A stretch of 64,000 nucleotides of DNA from Glandiceps talaboti (GCF_964340395.1 NC_135549.1:34019832-34083831); one strand, 5' to 3'; positions 1 to 12,883 are shown, counted from the stretch's first letter. The notes: a model not told the origin generated them from the sequence alone. Numbers and translations are program-made.

Positions 1-1175
1 ACAAGTATAGACTAGTGTACATTAACTGTAGATACAAGTATAGATTAGTGTACATTCACCGTAGATACAAGAATAGACTAGTGTACATTAACTGTAGATA
101 CAAGTATAGATTAGTGTACATTCACTGTAGATGCAAGTATAGACTAGTGTACATTAACTGTAGATACACGTATAGATGAGTGTACATCCACTGTTGATAC
201 ACGTATAGCCAAGTTGTACTTTACTGTAGACATAAGTATAGATTAGTGTACATTCACTGTAGATACCAGTACAGACAAGTTGCACTTTACTGTAGATACA
301 AGTATAGACTAATATTAAATTACTGCACATACAAGTGTAGACTAATGTTCATTACTGTAGATACAAGTAAACATTCGTGTTCAATCGTTGTAGACAGAAA
401 TAGGGATTAGTGTTCACTCACTGTAGATACAAGTAAAGACTAGTATATAGTGTTCATTCACTGTAGATAAAAATATAGACCAGTTTTCGTTCTCTGTAGG
501 ACAGGTATAGACAAGTTATACTGTACTGTAGATACAGGTATAGACTAGATGTAGTTTACTGAAAGTGCAAGTATACCCTAGTTGTACTTTACTGTAAATA
601 CAAGTATAGACTATCTGTAGTTTATTATAGATACAAGTGTGGACAACTAGTTGTTAACTATACATACAAATAAAAACAAGTTGTAGTTTACGGCTCTAAA
701 CACAAGTATAGACAATTTGTAGTTTACTGTAGATACTGGTATAGACAAATGTAGTTTACTCTACATACTAATATAGACAAGTGGTAGTTTACTGCTGATA
801 CTATTTACTGTAGATACAAGTATCGATAAGTTGTAGTTTACTGTAGATACTAGTATAGATAAAATGTAATTTACTGTAGATACTAGTATATATCAAATGT
901 AATTTACTGTAGATACTAGTATCGATAAGATGTAGTTTACTGTAGATACTAGTATAGATAAAATGTAATTTACTGTACATGTAGATACAAGTATAAACTA
1001 GTTGTGGTTTACTGATGATTCAAGTATAGACATATTGTAGTTTATTGCAGATACAAGTATAGATAAGTTCTAGTTTATTGTAAATTGAAATACAGACTAG
1101 TTCTAGTTTATTGTAGATACAAGTATAGATAAGTTGTAGTTTTTGGTAGATAAATGTATAGACTAGATATAGTTA
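1..1175. repeat. Degenerate minisatellite, unit about 33-35 bases
   Basis: The unit is roughly GTAGATACAAGTATAGAC followed by TAGTTGTAGTTTACT, repeated across the whole stretch with drift. The first 300 bases favour a TGTACATTCACT version and the rest a TGTAGTTTACT version. The array probably continues to the left of the window. No coding sequence is visible. Confidence 0.9.
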
Positions 1176-1921
1176 CTGTAGACAGAGACTCCATTTAAGT
1201 GGCAAAGCCCATATTATCACATGTAAACTTTTTCATACCTAAACATTTAACCCAGACGTTCATCTCCAGTGTCAAATACTAAAATGCTCAATAATTTGCC
1301 AGGTTTTGTAATCTAGAGACACCATACACGTACATGTCAGCATGTGTGTTTATGGAGGCAAGCTTTCAATCCAGACACTTATTTTTAAACTTGCAAATTG
1401 TTCAATAACTTTAGAAGTTATTTTTCTATAGATGTCATTGAAATGTGTACCCGCACACTGCTCGATTAAAGTTTACTATTTTGACAGACCTCTGATATTG
1501 ACGTTCAGCTTCAAGGGTAAAATTTAAATAATCTCAATAATGTTTTGTTAATAGGGTCATTAATGGTAAGATTGTAAGACCATATTTCAGACAATAAACA
1601 GCACATTATATACTGTGTTGGGTAATATATCTTCGAACGCAGATGACTTGTTGCAACTAAGTAAGTGTTAGGTTCCCTATGGAGCAAATGAAAATAAGTG
1701 TTTCGATAGAAAATATGTTTCTATAAACATCGCACGTATATAGTTTCATATTCTCATGAGATGCAGCAATTGTTGAGACATTATGTTCACAGACAAACAG
1801 ACAGACAAACAAAATAGACATACGCATAAAAAAGCTATAACATCATACGTCATTGAAGGTAAAACGATTTTTATATTGGTGAGAACTGTTGCTAAGAAAG
1901 TTCTGTTTCATATACTAACAG
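1176..1921. other. Intronic sequence, no gene seen
   Basis: AT-rich single-copy-looking sequence between the minisatellite and the first LRR exon. It holds a small run of ACAGACAAAC near 1790-1812. No exon-like segment with splice sites was recognised. Confidence 0.5.
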
Positions 1922-1993
1922 AAACCTGGCTGACAACCTCCTCAGTAGTTTACCCGATGGTTTCCTAAGCCACTGTGTCTCTTTAGAAGATTT
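1922..1993 (+). CDS. Receptor exon: leucine-rich repeat 1 in window
   Basis: A 72-base exon encoding one LRR that begins NLADNLLSSLPDGF and ends in SLEDL once joined. It is flanked by acceptor ctaacag and donor gtaagt. It starts with one base completing a codon from an upstream exon outside the window and ends in TT, which the G of the next exon turns into Leu. The LxxNxLxxLPxxxF pattern fits the extracellular 24-residue LRR class. The required upstream phase-2 exon shows that the gene begins before position 1. Confidence 0.82.
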
Positions 1994-2029
1994 GTAAGTA
2001 TACATTTATGTCATTGGTGTTTGGTGGGG

Positions 2030-2480
2030 ACCATACTGTTGGTGTCTAGTTTGGAAATTGCTCATCAAAGCAAAATGATCACATCACAGATGTGTGACTT
2101 GGGTAAATACATGTCATTTTGGTCATAAAACTTTAACTCAAAAACTGATGGATAGAATGGGAATATTCTTAGGGGTTTGTAAATGAAGAATGTTCATGAA
2201 ATGGTGATCCAACCAGTGATATGCAAGGTAGGTATAAGAATATGTCTTTCTGGTCAAAAATGATTAATCCATCCCAAAACTATTGGACAGATTTGACTGA
2301 AATATAATATATATGCATCTGGAGATGTGCAGATGGAATCCTAATGTGTTTTGGGTTGGGAACTTTTATATACAAGTGTACATGTACAGACACATATCTA
2401 GTGTATGGTACTATCATGGTAAATTCCTGCTGTAAATATACTGAAAATGCCTTTTTTTCTCCATCTGTTCTCACGTGACA
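2030..2480. repeat. Dispersed repeat, copy 1 of a family also at 46440-47000
   Basis: It shares phrases with 46440-47000: GTGTCTAGTTTGGAAATTG, the GGTGATCC...CCAGTGATATGCAA block, and TGTCTTT.TGGTCAAAA. Each copy contains two or three internal units with the pattern GTGATCC-CAGTGATATGCAA. No coding content. Confidence 0.6.
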
Positions 2481-3159
2481 ATTGTATAAGTTATATGATA
2501 CAACCAGTAAAAGTACCTGGAATTCGAAATTGAAATTATAAAATGAAAGGTTGACATTATGGGTTGTCCTGTATGGAAATTATGTGAAGATCACATTACC
2601 AGCAGTATTATCATGTCGCATTTTCTGAAAAAGGTAGGCCTTTTGTCAGACCAAAGAGAAAAATTCTCCTTAATCTTTTACCACTGTGACATTGATTGTA
2701 CTATTAAATTATATTTTTGAAAACCTGTCTGTAATGAACAAGAAATATGCTGAAAATTAGCGATGCCTGACGCCTTCTTTGGAGTAACAATTCAATAAAT
2801 TACTGCATAACTCCTTCAATACTAGAGACTCCATCCAAGTGTGTAACCCCATGTAATCACAGGCAACAAGCTATTTATTGCATATTGCAGGCTGTCTGTT
2901 GCATTTATGTGGCAAAAGCATGTCTACAGGACAATGCAGATTTTGAAATATTAATTGAAACGTTAATTGTTATCATAAAAATTGACATTGTACACGCATC
3001 TCGCTGATGACATCGTTGTCAGTTATCATTTTTATGTCTTTGATATAGGGAAATCAGCAAATGTTGTACAGTTATATACAAATTGGACAAATAAATATAC
3101 ATAAATTGCTCTCATCAGACATACATATTTCGAAAATATGCACAGTATTTGACTTTATT
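2481..3159. other. Intronic sequence, nothing recognised
   Basis: AT-rich intron of the receptor gene between two dispersed repeats. I see no open frame with coding character, RNA gene or ordered repeat. Confidence 0.4.
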
Positions 3160-3724
3160 TGATATAACTGCCTACACTGCAAGGTATAAATTACTTGCAA
3201 GTGCAACCTTCAAAATTACTGGTAAAATTCCGGTAAATATGACATTTCACCGTTTATATACCAGTAAATTTAGAATGTCACCTGCTGAATGCCGATATTT
3301 ATGAATTCACCAGCAGTGGCATATTTTTCACCGGCAATTTCCTAGGCTGCTCGGATGTGGGAGTATTAACCAAAGTAAAAACAAGATTATTCAATTTGAA
3401 ATAGTGAAGAGATCGTAGTTATGAAGTTATGAAGGCAAAATCTCCAGCATGAGTGCCAGTAGGTACGATCTTATTTTCAGGACAGGTGCGCTTTGGTATC
3501 ACAAATGTGTGTACCAAATTCAAATGAATATGAATTCTAGAGATATAGCCTGATTACCGAAAACCGTTAATTACATTAATTGCTCATTAATATTCATGGG
3601 TTGTTTATCAAAATCTAATCAGTTCTTGCCATTACCCATTGGAACATGTTTACTAAATTTCATTTGAATTGAGCCAGCTGTTTTTAGAAAATGGTGATGC
3701 AGACACAGACACACAGACACACAG

Positions 3725-3756
<32 letters not shown>

Positions 3757-3805
3757 ACTTTTCACCCCTAATATATATCTTTCCTTACAGAAGGAAAAAA
3801 AGAAC
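3160..3805 (+). mobile_element. Dispersed hairpin-ended element, copy A
   Basis: Similar over most of its length to 48285-49225. It carries AATCAGTTCTTGCCATTACC, then a TTGAGCCAGCTGTTTTTAG block, then a CA/CAGA tract. It ends in a small hairpin (CCTTACAGAAGG) at about 3785. This is a non-autonomous element with no coding capacity. Confidence 0.7.
3703..3754. repeat. CA microsatellite within dispersed element
   Basis: CACAGA units grade into a pure CA tract. The same tract occurs at the same place in other copies of the element (31859, 46355, 49160), so it is part of the element. Confidence 0.9.
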
Positions 3806-3979
3806 AGTAACTGCCATACATAATAGATTGGGTGATAGGTTTGTTGAGAATAAAAACAAACCATGTCTTAGCACCACTTTAGACAAAATGTACTGACCCA
3901 AAACAATTTTTTTTGGCCTTATGCTATATTGAAGAATTTCTATATGAAAGAATGTTTATCTACTGAAACTCAAGGACCT

Positions 3980-5879
3980 TATGTATATACTATGGAGGTT
4001 TGATGAGGACACAGGAATACCTTTTTGAAACCATGTGAGTAATCTTTTTACCATGTGAGTAGTTTTTTCTTACCACGGGAGTAGTATTTTTTCCATGTGA
4101 GTAATTATTTACCATGGGCGTAGTTTTTATTTCATGGGAGTAGTTTTTTTACCATGTATTTTCTTTTACCATGGGAGTAGTTTTTTTTTACCATGTGAGT
4201 AGTTTTTTTTACCATGGGAGTAGTTTTTATTTCATGGGAGTAGTTTTTTTTTACCATTACCATGGGAGTAGTTTTTTTACCAAAGGAGTAGATTTTATTT
4301 CATGGGAGTAGAATTTATTTCATGTGAGTAGTTTTTTTACCATGAGAGTAGTTTTTTAAAACTATGCGAGTAGTTTTTTTACCATGTGAATAGTTTTTCT
4401 ACCATGTGAGTAATTTTTATTTCATGTGAGTAGCTCTTTTACCATGTGAGTAGCTTTTTTACCATGGGAGTAGCTTATCTACCATGGGAGTAGTTTTTAT
4501 TTCAAGGGAGTAGTTTTTTTTTTACCATGGGAGTAGTTTTGCAAACCATGTGAGTAGATTTGTTTACCACGTGAATATTTTTTTTTATCATGGGAGAAGT
4601 TTTTATTTCGCTTGAGTAGTTTTTTCACCATGTGAGTAGTTTTTTTATGATGTGAGTAATTTTTTCTTCACCATGGGAGTAGTTTTTATTTCATTGGAGT
4701 AGTTTTTTGTACCGTGTTAGAGTAGGTCTTTTTAGTTTTACCATGGGAGTATTTTTTTTAAAACTTTTACCACAGTAGTAATTTTTATTTTTATAACTAA
4801 AAAAAAACACTATCCCCGTCGTATAAAAACTACTTCCATGTTAAAAAAAACTACTCCTGTGTTCTCATCAAGCCATGAAATAAAAAATACTCACATGGTA
4901 AAAAAATACTTGCACGGTTTTAAAAAACTACTCACATGGTAAAACACTACTCACATGGTTTTGAGATAGACAATTGTTGGAATACAACAGAAAAAATGCA
5001 TTCTCATTAATTGTTGTTTGCCCCTTGCTGTAGCAATCTCTTGTCTCTTGGCCAACCAGAACATGTAATATGAAGATTTAAAAAGAACGTTGTAGCATAG
5101 CACTCACGGTAGAAAGTTTTAAAGGCCAAATAAAATTGTTTCTGCTCAGCACGCATCACTTAAATACTCGCCCCCCCCCCTTCCCGCGTCATTTTCTAAA
5201 AATGAAACTCTCCGTACATTAATTGCCACTTCAGTGAAGACATCTGCAGAACTAATCATTACATCTGCCCCAAATACACACTTACTGTAAAGTACTAAAT
5301 AAACAGAACAGTAACTGAAATGAACAGTAGACTGAGTAACATTTGTTGAGAATGTAAAAAGAAATCGCGTCAACGCACCACTTTAGACAACGTTCCCTGA
5401 CCAGAAGCATTTTTTAAATTTTTTGTGGCCTACAGAAACTATGCCAATAACTTATTTAAACTAAATGCTACATCGATGATATTTTCAGGACAGATACAAT
5501 TAGGTATTGCAATTGTGTGTAGCACATTATATTGAATTTGAAGTGTGCATTCTTGAGATATAGCCTAATTTACTGAAAACCATTAATTACATAAATTATT
5601 CATGGAATGTTACCGAAACATAATCAGTTCTTGCCATTACCCTACAGAACATGTCACAAAATTTCGTTTGAATTTAGCCAGTCGTTTTTAGGAAAATAGT
5701 TTAAAAACTACTCCCATGGTAAAAATAAAAAACACTCGCATGGTAAAAAAACTACTCCCATGAAGTAAAAACTATTCCCATGGTAAAAACAAACTACTAC
5801 TACATTGTTAAAAATACTACTCACATGGTTTAAAAAAACTACTCCTGTGTCCTCATTAAGCCTCTGTAATATACACATA
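3980..5879. mobile_element. Foldback-like element with arms made of tandem repeats
   Basis: The left end (3980-4020, GAGGTTTGATGAGGACACAG) is matched in reverse complement by the right end (5839-5879, with CTGTGTCCTCATTAAGCCTC). The left arm (4020-4790) is a tandem array of about 22-25 bases with core CATGGGAGTAGTTTTT. 4800-4975 and 5700-5850 carry the same unit inverted (AAAAACTACTCCCATGG). The centre (about 4976-5695) holds a copy of the hairpin-ended dispersed element. Long inverted arms built of short subrepeats are the hallmark of foldback elements. No transposase was found, so it is non-autonomous if it is a transposon. Confidence 0.72.
5118..5700 (+). mobile_element. Dispersed hairpin-ended element, copy B (truncated, nested)
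   Basis: It contains AATCAGTTCTTGCCATTACC and the preceding TAGCCTAATTTACTGAAAAC block of the family, plus the upstream block with a C-run (5169-5180) that is also present at 48608-48880 and 45965-46100. It breaks off at TTAGGAAAATAGT where the inverted minisatellite arm resumes, so it sits in the centre of the foldback-like element. Confidence 0.65.
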
Positions 5880-6047
5880 TGGCGTAAAATGAGAGATTTC
5901 CATGTAGCGTGATGTAGTGAACAGCATAGGACTCAACCATAATTAGTCATTCTACCAGGTCCAACCACGAAAGGTGTTCCAACTAGAAATCTCTTCTGCA
6001 AATTAAATGACAGATATTCTACACCACTGCTACCTTTAGCAAGCCTC

Positions 6048-6072
6048 ATATATATATATATATATATATATA
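6048..6072. repeat. TA microsatellite
   Basis: About twelve TA units in the intron between the two inverted-arm elements. Confidence 0.95.
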
Positions 6073-7734
6073 CAGGATACATTGTGGTGTTATGTTACAT
6101 AATTATCAGAATTCATTTGAGTTACAATTCACAAACCACATTCAACCACATCCAACTGGTAACTTTGCAATATTACTAACGGAGTTCATTTTCAGGTTGC
6201 GCAAGTTACAATGAATAGTTTATTCTATCATAATATTTTTTTATGTTACAAGTTCTCCATGTGACCTTGAAGCATTGTAGTCAGGACGCCAAGGTCCAAA
6301 CAGTTGCTTAAAACAAGTGTACCTTACATTGTTTGAAGTACACTTTTTGACATAATATTTGGTTAGAGTAATATATGGGCCTTCAGAAAACTGATGTTGC
6401 CCCTTTGGACTCTCTTGCGCAAACTCTCAAGAGGTAGTTTCCATGGTAACGGTGACATAATTTTGAAAGATGCTAAACATTATAAAACGTCATATGTCAG
6501 GCTGAAGAAGTGCTCTCATCATAATCAAAGTATGTGTATATATGTTTTGGGAGACAGGCAACTCATTGATCATATGACCTCTCCGACAAAAGTTCAAAGT
6601 CATGGTGATAATTCAAGGTCATCTCATTTTTTCTATAGTTTTATTAAACCTCTGGCGGAAAGATTTATATAACAGAAAATGATAGTCTTTCAGGAAAAAT
6701 ACAGCAAAAATCCTATTTGGAGATGCTTTATTTACAAAATCCTGTACCAAGAAAACTGATATTAGGATCAACAATTGTCAAAAATATGACAATACTGAAG
6801 ATCTCACAGTCCCCAAGTGCTATATATATGACCAAAGAATCTGTACATGGGTTTAGGGGACGGGCAGTTCACTGAACACATGATATTCTTTGATCCAAGG
6901 TCAAGGTCGTAGCCAAAATTCCAGGTCATTGTAATTTTTTAGTTTTTAACAACAAAACACCTAAATATTACAATAATTACAATTAAAAAATGATATTATA
7001 TATGCTACAAAAAGGTCTTAATAGAATGATTATGACAAAAATATATTGGAAGTTGCTTTGAAATAACACAAATGAAATTACCAGGTCAACAAGTGATGTT
7101 AGCTCGTCAACTGATTTGATATCTTGGATGATTCTCAAATAGTTTTAACATTGCCTATCTTGGTGTCTAGAAGAAAAATGATTAGTACTGGCATATTACC
7201 GCTGAGGAAGGAACATCATGAATCCTATCCGATTTCGTTGCTTGAACGGATACAAACTCAACGTAGAAGAGGAATCACAACTAAACATGAAACTAATCAC
7301 CCAGTATGGGTAAATGAAGACAAAAACATATCTCAGAAACAACATATTACTGCAAGGGAAGAAATCTACTAAACACAACAGACAGAATTATCAAAATTAT
7401 TAAAAGAAATTTCCTCAGTGGAACAAACCAAAGCAAAATTAATAATAATAATACAATATAATAATATATAACTTTATTGACATTTGCATAAATTGCATTG
7501 GAAATTGCCTTCCCAAGTGCACTCATAAAAAGAGGTGTATACAATTGAAAACTGAAGATTAGAAAGAAAACAAATAATTGAATAAAACATTGGAAGGGAA
7601 AATGCAAGTGAAATATAAAAGCAAGAGATAAAATTAATGTAACACTTCAAACTATTTAAAATACACATGATGCTATAGATACAAATGCAGAGACAACCCA
7701 GATTTCGTAAGGGTATCATCTTGCTATCATAAAT

Positions 7735-8420
7735 ATAATTGAAACTCCCTGTTTAAACCATACACTGCGCCCTCACTGTGCACTGAATATATAGAGGTCA
7801 ATGTAAAAGGTCACCAGTGTTACTACAATTTTGCGAAGTAATACACGTAGGCTAGATCAACAATTTATTTCCGTAGGCTTATAGATTTCATAATATTATT
7901 ATAAATCATACTTTATTACACCTGATGAATGTGTTCAATGAAAGTGTATATTTCCCGAGATACTGCGTTAATTACACGATCACATGGCTCACACCAAACA
8001 GCAGTAGCTTGATATTGGGAGAAATTGCAAAACAATAAAATTAGAAAGTTCGACATTAATATCATACTTCCTAAATTTCTAATCGAAAATCTACGAGATT
8101 TAAAGTGAATGCCTCCTGTAAGGGAATCACCAATTATGCAAATTACCCATTAAAATGATATTCATAAAATATGGTAATGAAGTACTGACAATAATTAATT
8201 ATGCAAAGTGTTCCCTAAATCTTTAGGTGAAATCGATGGCTTTTGTAGTACATATGCACTCTGTTACATTTGATGTATGTACTAAATTGTATGGAAATTG
8301 AAGTATGCAGTCTAAAGATATTGCCTAACTACTAAAATTCATTAATTAAGCAAATTATTTATTAACAGTGTAAGGTACATCAGCAAACATTATAGGATAC
8401 ATGCTGAAATCGATGGACAC
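7735..8420 (+). repeat. Dispersed element copy in the loop of the inverted-arm element
   Basis: 7765-8095 is similar to 45493-45850 (shared TGCGCCCTC, TATAGAGGTCAATGTA, TACTTCCTAAA.TTCTAATC). It is followed by GATTTAAAGTGAATGCCTCC and then two units of the ~147-base repeat also arrayed at 21.9-23.0 kb (ATGTATGTACTAAATTGTAT, ATTGAAGTATGCAGTCT). Confidence 0.65.
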
Positions 8421-8777
8421 CACAAATACTATCTAGAAGCAACAGCAGGAAAAGCATCGCCAAAAATCATTTAACAGTATATATGTAAAGCCTCAAAATA
8501 CGATATGATCACCTTTTAGGTAAAAACGCATGTATCAGTAAATTACCAGTAGAGCTTTGAGACCTTGAGATATGCACCATATCATTTCCGTTTTTTACGT
8601 AATTATCTATCTCGATTTTATTTACTGGTTACAAACTTCTGTAAGGAAGTATTAGGAATGAAATATACACTGAGCTTGAATATACATCGAGCTCGAGTCA
8701 AATGTAAGATCCTGACTGCAATTTACATAACCAATCAAGTTACGTCAAATTAGTAAATCGTAAGTCTAAAAAATCTC

Positions 8778-9010
8778 TACTAACCAATTTTATATTTTCC
8801 TAATTGACCAATCAAATGAAGGTCAATATCAAATTCGAGCCAATATGTATGGAATGCAGGGAAACCTTCATTTCTGTGTTATCTGTAGGTTTTTTGTTAG
8901 ATGTCAATAAAGTAGGAGTAGCTATCTTTATAGTACTTGGTTGTACAGGCGTCAGTCCTTTTCAGATCCCGTTTCTAGTCAATTCCCTTACCCCATAGTA
9001 AGCTGACCCT
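8778..9010 (+). repeat. LTR-like repeat, copy 1
   Basis: Closely similar to 30118-30345. Shared parts are TTGACCAATCA, CCAATATGTATGGAATG, TTTTGTTAGATGTCAATAAA and TTATAGTACTTGGTTGT. The other copy has a TATAAA box before the AATAAA signal, the promoter-plus-polyadenylation order of a long terminal repeat. No full element is attached here. Confidence 0.5.
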
Positions 9011-10080
9011 AAATATGCCTTTGCTACAAAATTTATGACAGACTATATAATTTGCTATCTGATTTGCTACCTGATGTCAACAGTAGTTTATAACAAATAA
9101 CTTATGTGGGTTTTTCGATAAAAGTGAAATATTAAGGTGACCTTGTAATTAGACTACGACCTTGATCGCGGATCGAAAAGATCATTTGATAAGTGTTGCT
9201 CGTCCCCTAAAACCTATATATAGACACTTGCATCATATCTGTAGAACTTCGGTACGTTGTGATATTCAGTACCTTCATATTTTGGTGATCTAGATACCAG
9301 TTGTATTGGTAACAGAAGTTCGTAATAAAAGCAGTTCAATATATGCCTTTGTTGTATTTTTCCTGAAAGACTATATAATTCGCTATTTTCTGAGCGATTT
9401 GTCATGTCTGATGTTAGTTATAGAAAAGATGCCAACGGTATCTTAATAATTACAAAAGATTACAATTGAATTTTGAATTTTGGTAATGACAATGAACTTG
9501 ACCTTGGAATGAAAGGATCATGTAATCCGTGAATTGCTTGTCCCAAAAACCCCATATACAAACACTTACATCATATGTCAATAGCACTTTCAGGTTAGTA
9601 TAACGTAATATATACTTTTTAAAGTTTTTGGAAAGATGGTATGTTTGCCCATTTTCTGACCGACTTACAGCTTTACCAGTCGTATCTGATGGAAGTACAC
9701 AAAAACGTTTCAATTAATATTTCGATAAAAGTGCAACAAATTAAGTGAATCTTGACTGTGACCCTGAGCTTGAATCGAAAAGGTCATGTAATCATTGAGT
9801 TCCCTGTCCCCTAAAATATATACAAACATACTTTAATCATGATTATATCATTTCTTGGTCGAGAGATATGACGTTTTTAATGTTTTAGCACCCTTCAAAA
9901 TAATGTCAATGTTACCATGGAAACCGTCTCCTGTGAGTTTGCGCAAGAGAATCCAGAGGAGCAACATCAGTTTCCTGAAGGCCCAGATGTTAATCTAACC
10001 AAAGATACTGTCAAAATTTGTACTTCAAGCCGGGCATTTTTTTTCCAATATTTCAGCCTTGGCGCCCTGACTGTTGATAC

Positions 10081-10879
10081 TGTACGTACACGGGAATGCG
10101 GGCAAATAAACATTAAAGTATCGTACTAGTATTTCCAACAGGCAATATTAGTTTTGAATGTTTCTATAATACTCACCTACTGGTATATATAAATACATAT
10201 TATTAGTGAAATAATGAAAATCGTGCATTGATTCAGTAAGGAGAAAAATGTGCATGGGACAGCAAAGCACTCAGTAGTCATTCATCTACATATAAGCTTG
10301 AAGTTTGCTGTGATGTCCTCATATATCGTATAAAACGTTGGTGAAAAACTGAAGCAGCCCCAACACGTAGTTAAAATGTATGCCAATCTCCCCTCATTCT
10401 ATTTATTCATTTACCTAAATATTCATATTCCACAGTGTACGTCAGACAAACTCACTTGGTCAGGTTGGTTATGCTGTGAATTCTGGTCAGCCAGTTAGTG
10501 GGCGACTATCTCATGACTGATTACAAACAATATACATATATATATTTCGTGCACGTGTCTACTCCTATAGTATATGGTGTAACCATTCTGCTGTGATGAT
10601 CTTTCAGTTTCTAATTTTATATTTGACTCTAGTCTTTACATTCTGAGTCAACATTTAAAACAAAACAATCACTTACTTTAGAGGAGGTGTTTCTTACAAA
10701 GACTTACTAGTAATGTATATGTCGCCGCCATCCCTTCACAATAATGTAGAGGTCAATTCCACAGTAATTTTTATGCGTTTATATTGACGTTTGTAGGAGA
10801 AATCTTTGATAAAATCGTGTGACTACTGGTTGATTGCAGCACTCAACAAACATCTTTTTATTTGGTTTATTTGATTTAG
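10081..10879. other. Intronic sequence, no gene seen
   Basis: Unassigned AT-rich intron between the large inverted-arm element and the second LRR exon. Only short ATAT runs are visible. Confidence 0.4.
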
Positions 10880-10951
10880 GAATCTGTCAGGAAATCTATT
10901 GTCACACTTGAATGGTGAGGTTTTCAGGGGACTCGTTTCCATATTCGAGCT
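10880..10951 (+). CDS. Receptor exon: leucine-rich repeat 2
   Basis: A 72-base exon with acceptor tttgatttag and donor gtaagt, coding NLSGNLLSHLNGEVFRGL and ending at FEL. Its first base completes Leu with the previous exon and its last two bases (CT) need the A of the exon at 24004. Length, phase and the Asn ladder match the neighbouring LRR exons. The intron before it is about 8.9 kb and carries two inverted-arm elements. The intron after it is about 13 kb and carries minisatellite and LINE remnants. Confidence 0.85.
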
Positions 10952-11539
10952 GTAAGTACACTTCCATATACTTAGATTTGAAGCCAAAGCATTTCTCCAT
11001 TACATTCTCCTCTATTGTGCATTAATTTGGATGTTTTCTATATCAGAGTTCAGATATTCTTATCAAGTAGTCTTCCATCGTTCATAAGAACAATGAGAGT
11101 AGTAGGTTGATTTGTTATGCAATGCAACCATCCAGATGTAAAGAGGGACATTGTGATGTACAGATGAAATTTGTGTCTTTGTATTTTAACGTATGTTTTG
11201 TATTTTTATATTCAATGCATGAAAATCCATTTATGGATGCATTGACCTAGAGTAATAAATCAAAATCAAAATCAAATAAAAATCTTGCAAACTTTCAGTT
11301 TAATGTTTGCTAAGCTGAAAGACAAAGCATTAATTATCTACACAAATCACATTTACATTGAGTTTATAGTTTTACATGCACACATGGATTTTGCAAGGAA
11401 CATCAACAAGCTTACTCTTATTAAGAACTTTGAACGTCTGTTATGTATCTATCACGAAAATTCAACATATCATAGACGATGCAAAGATTGTTTATGATAC
11501 TTCAGTACATGTATTCAACAATTTCGCCACTTGCCATAT
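10952..11539. other. Intronic sequence, no gene seen
   Basis: The start of the ~13-kb intron. It contains short AATCAAAATCAAAATCAA repeats near 11259-11280 that resemble a LINE or SINE tail, but no attached body was recognised. Confidence 0.35.
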
Positions 11540-12852
11540 TGTTAACCACTCTTTACTATTGCCAGAATTCACAGCAAGGCAACCATACTTTCCCACTACT
11601 TACTATGAAGAATTCAGACCATGGCAATCCTAGTTAATAACAACTTACTATTGGTGGAACTCAGATGAGGGCAATCCCAGTTAACCTACTACTTACTCTT
11701 TGTATACCTCACACGTAGGCATTTCTAGTTAACCGTTATTTACTATCAGTAGAACTCAGACTTCGACAATGTAACCGCTACTCGCTACTTACTATTGGTA
11801 AAACTCAGACGAGGTCAATCCTAGTTAACCATTACCTTCTATTTTTAGAACTTAGTCCTTGGCAATACTAGTTAACAACTACTTACTATTGGCCGAGCTC
11901 GGATCTGGAAAATCGTACTTAAACATTGTGAATTCAGACCAGGGTAATCCTAGGTAACCACTACTTACTATTGATAAATCTGAGACCTGACCAATCCTAA
12001 TTAACCACAACTTACTATTTGTAGAACGCTGACCTAGGTTATCTTAGTTAACCACTACTTATTTTTGGCAGAACTCAAATCTTGACAATCCTGGTTAATC
12101 ACTATGAATTCACACCTTGGCAATCCAATGGAACACTACTTACTACTTCAGATCTAGGCAATCCTAGTGAACCAGTACTTATTTTCAGTAAAACTCAGAC
12201 CTTGGCAATTGTAGTCAACTGCCACTTACTATTTATAATATTCAGCCCTGAGGTATCATAGTTAAACACTACTTTCTATTGCTAGACCTTAGAACTTGGC
12301 AATAATAGTTAACAACTACTTACTATTGGTAGACCTCAGACATGCTTAAACCCAATAAACCATTACTTACTATTTGTAGAACTCAGGCCTGGACAATCCT
12401 AGTTAACCTATACATACTATTTGTAGAACTTACACCTGGGCAATCCTGTTTAACCACTACTTACTATTGTTAGAACTGAGATGAAGGCATTCCTAGATAA
12501 CCACTGCTTACAATTTGGTAGAATTCAGTCCTGGGGAATCCTAGGTAGCCACTACTTACTATTGGTAGAATTGTGACCTGGATAATCATAATTAACAACA
12601 ACTCATACCTTGGCCATCCTAGGGAACAACTACTTACTTTTTGGTAAAACTCAGACTTATGCAATCTTAGTAAACTACTACTTTGTATTGGTAGAACTCA
12701 CGACTTGGCAATAATAGATAACCACGACTTACTATTGGTAGGACAACTCAGACCTGAGCATTCCTGCTTAACAACTACTTTCTGCTGGTAGAATTTACAA
12801 CTGGGCAGTAATAGTTAACATCTATTTACTATTGGTAGAACTCAGACCTGAA

Positions 12853-12883
<31 letters not shown>

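Larger units (their letters stand above)
6276..10080. mobile_element. Large inverted-arm element, arms 0.8-1 kb with ~300-base subrepeats
   Basis: The left arm (about 6276-7110) and right arm (about 9060-10080) match in reverse complement. Both contain GGGCCTTCAG-AAACTGATGTTGC, CTCTTGCGCAAACTC and TTTCCATGGTAAC in the same order. Each arm carries internal units with GGGGACAGGCAACTCA, a CATATGACC block and CAAGGTCAAGGTC. Units start near 6540 and 6843 on the left and are inverted near 9181, 9517 and 9784 on the right, a spacing of about 270-336 bases. The 2-kb loop holds a dispersed repeat and an LTR-like repeat. No transposase frame is visible. Confidence 0.72.
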
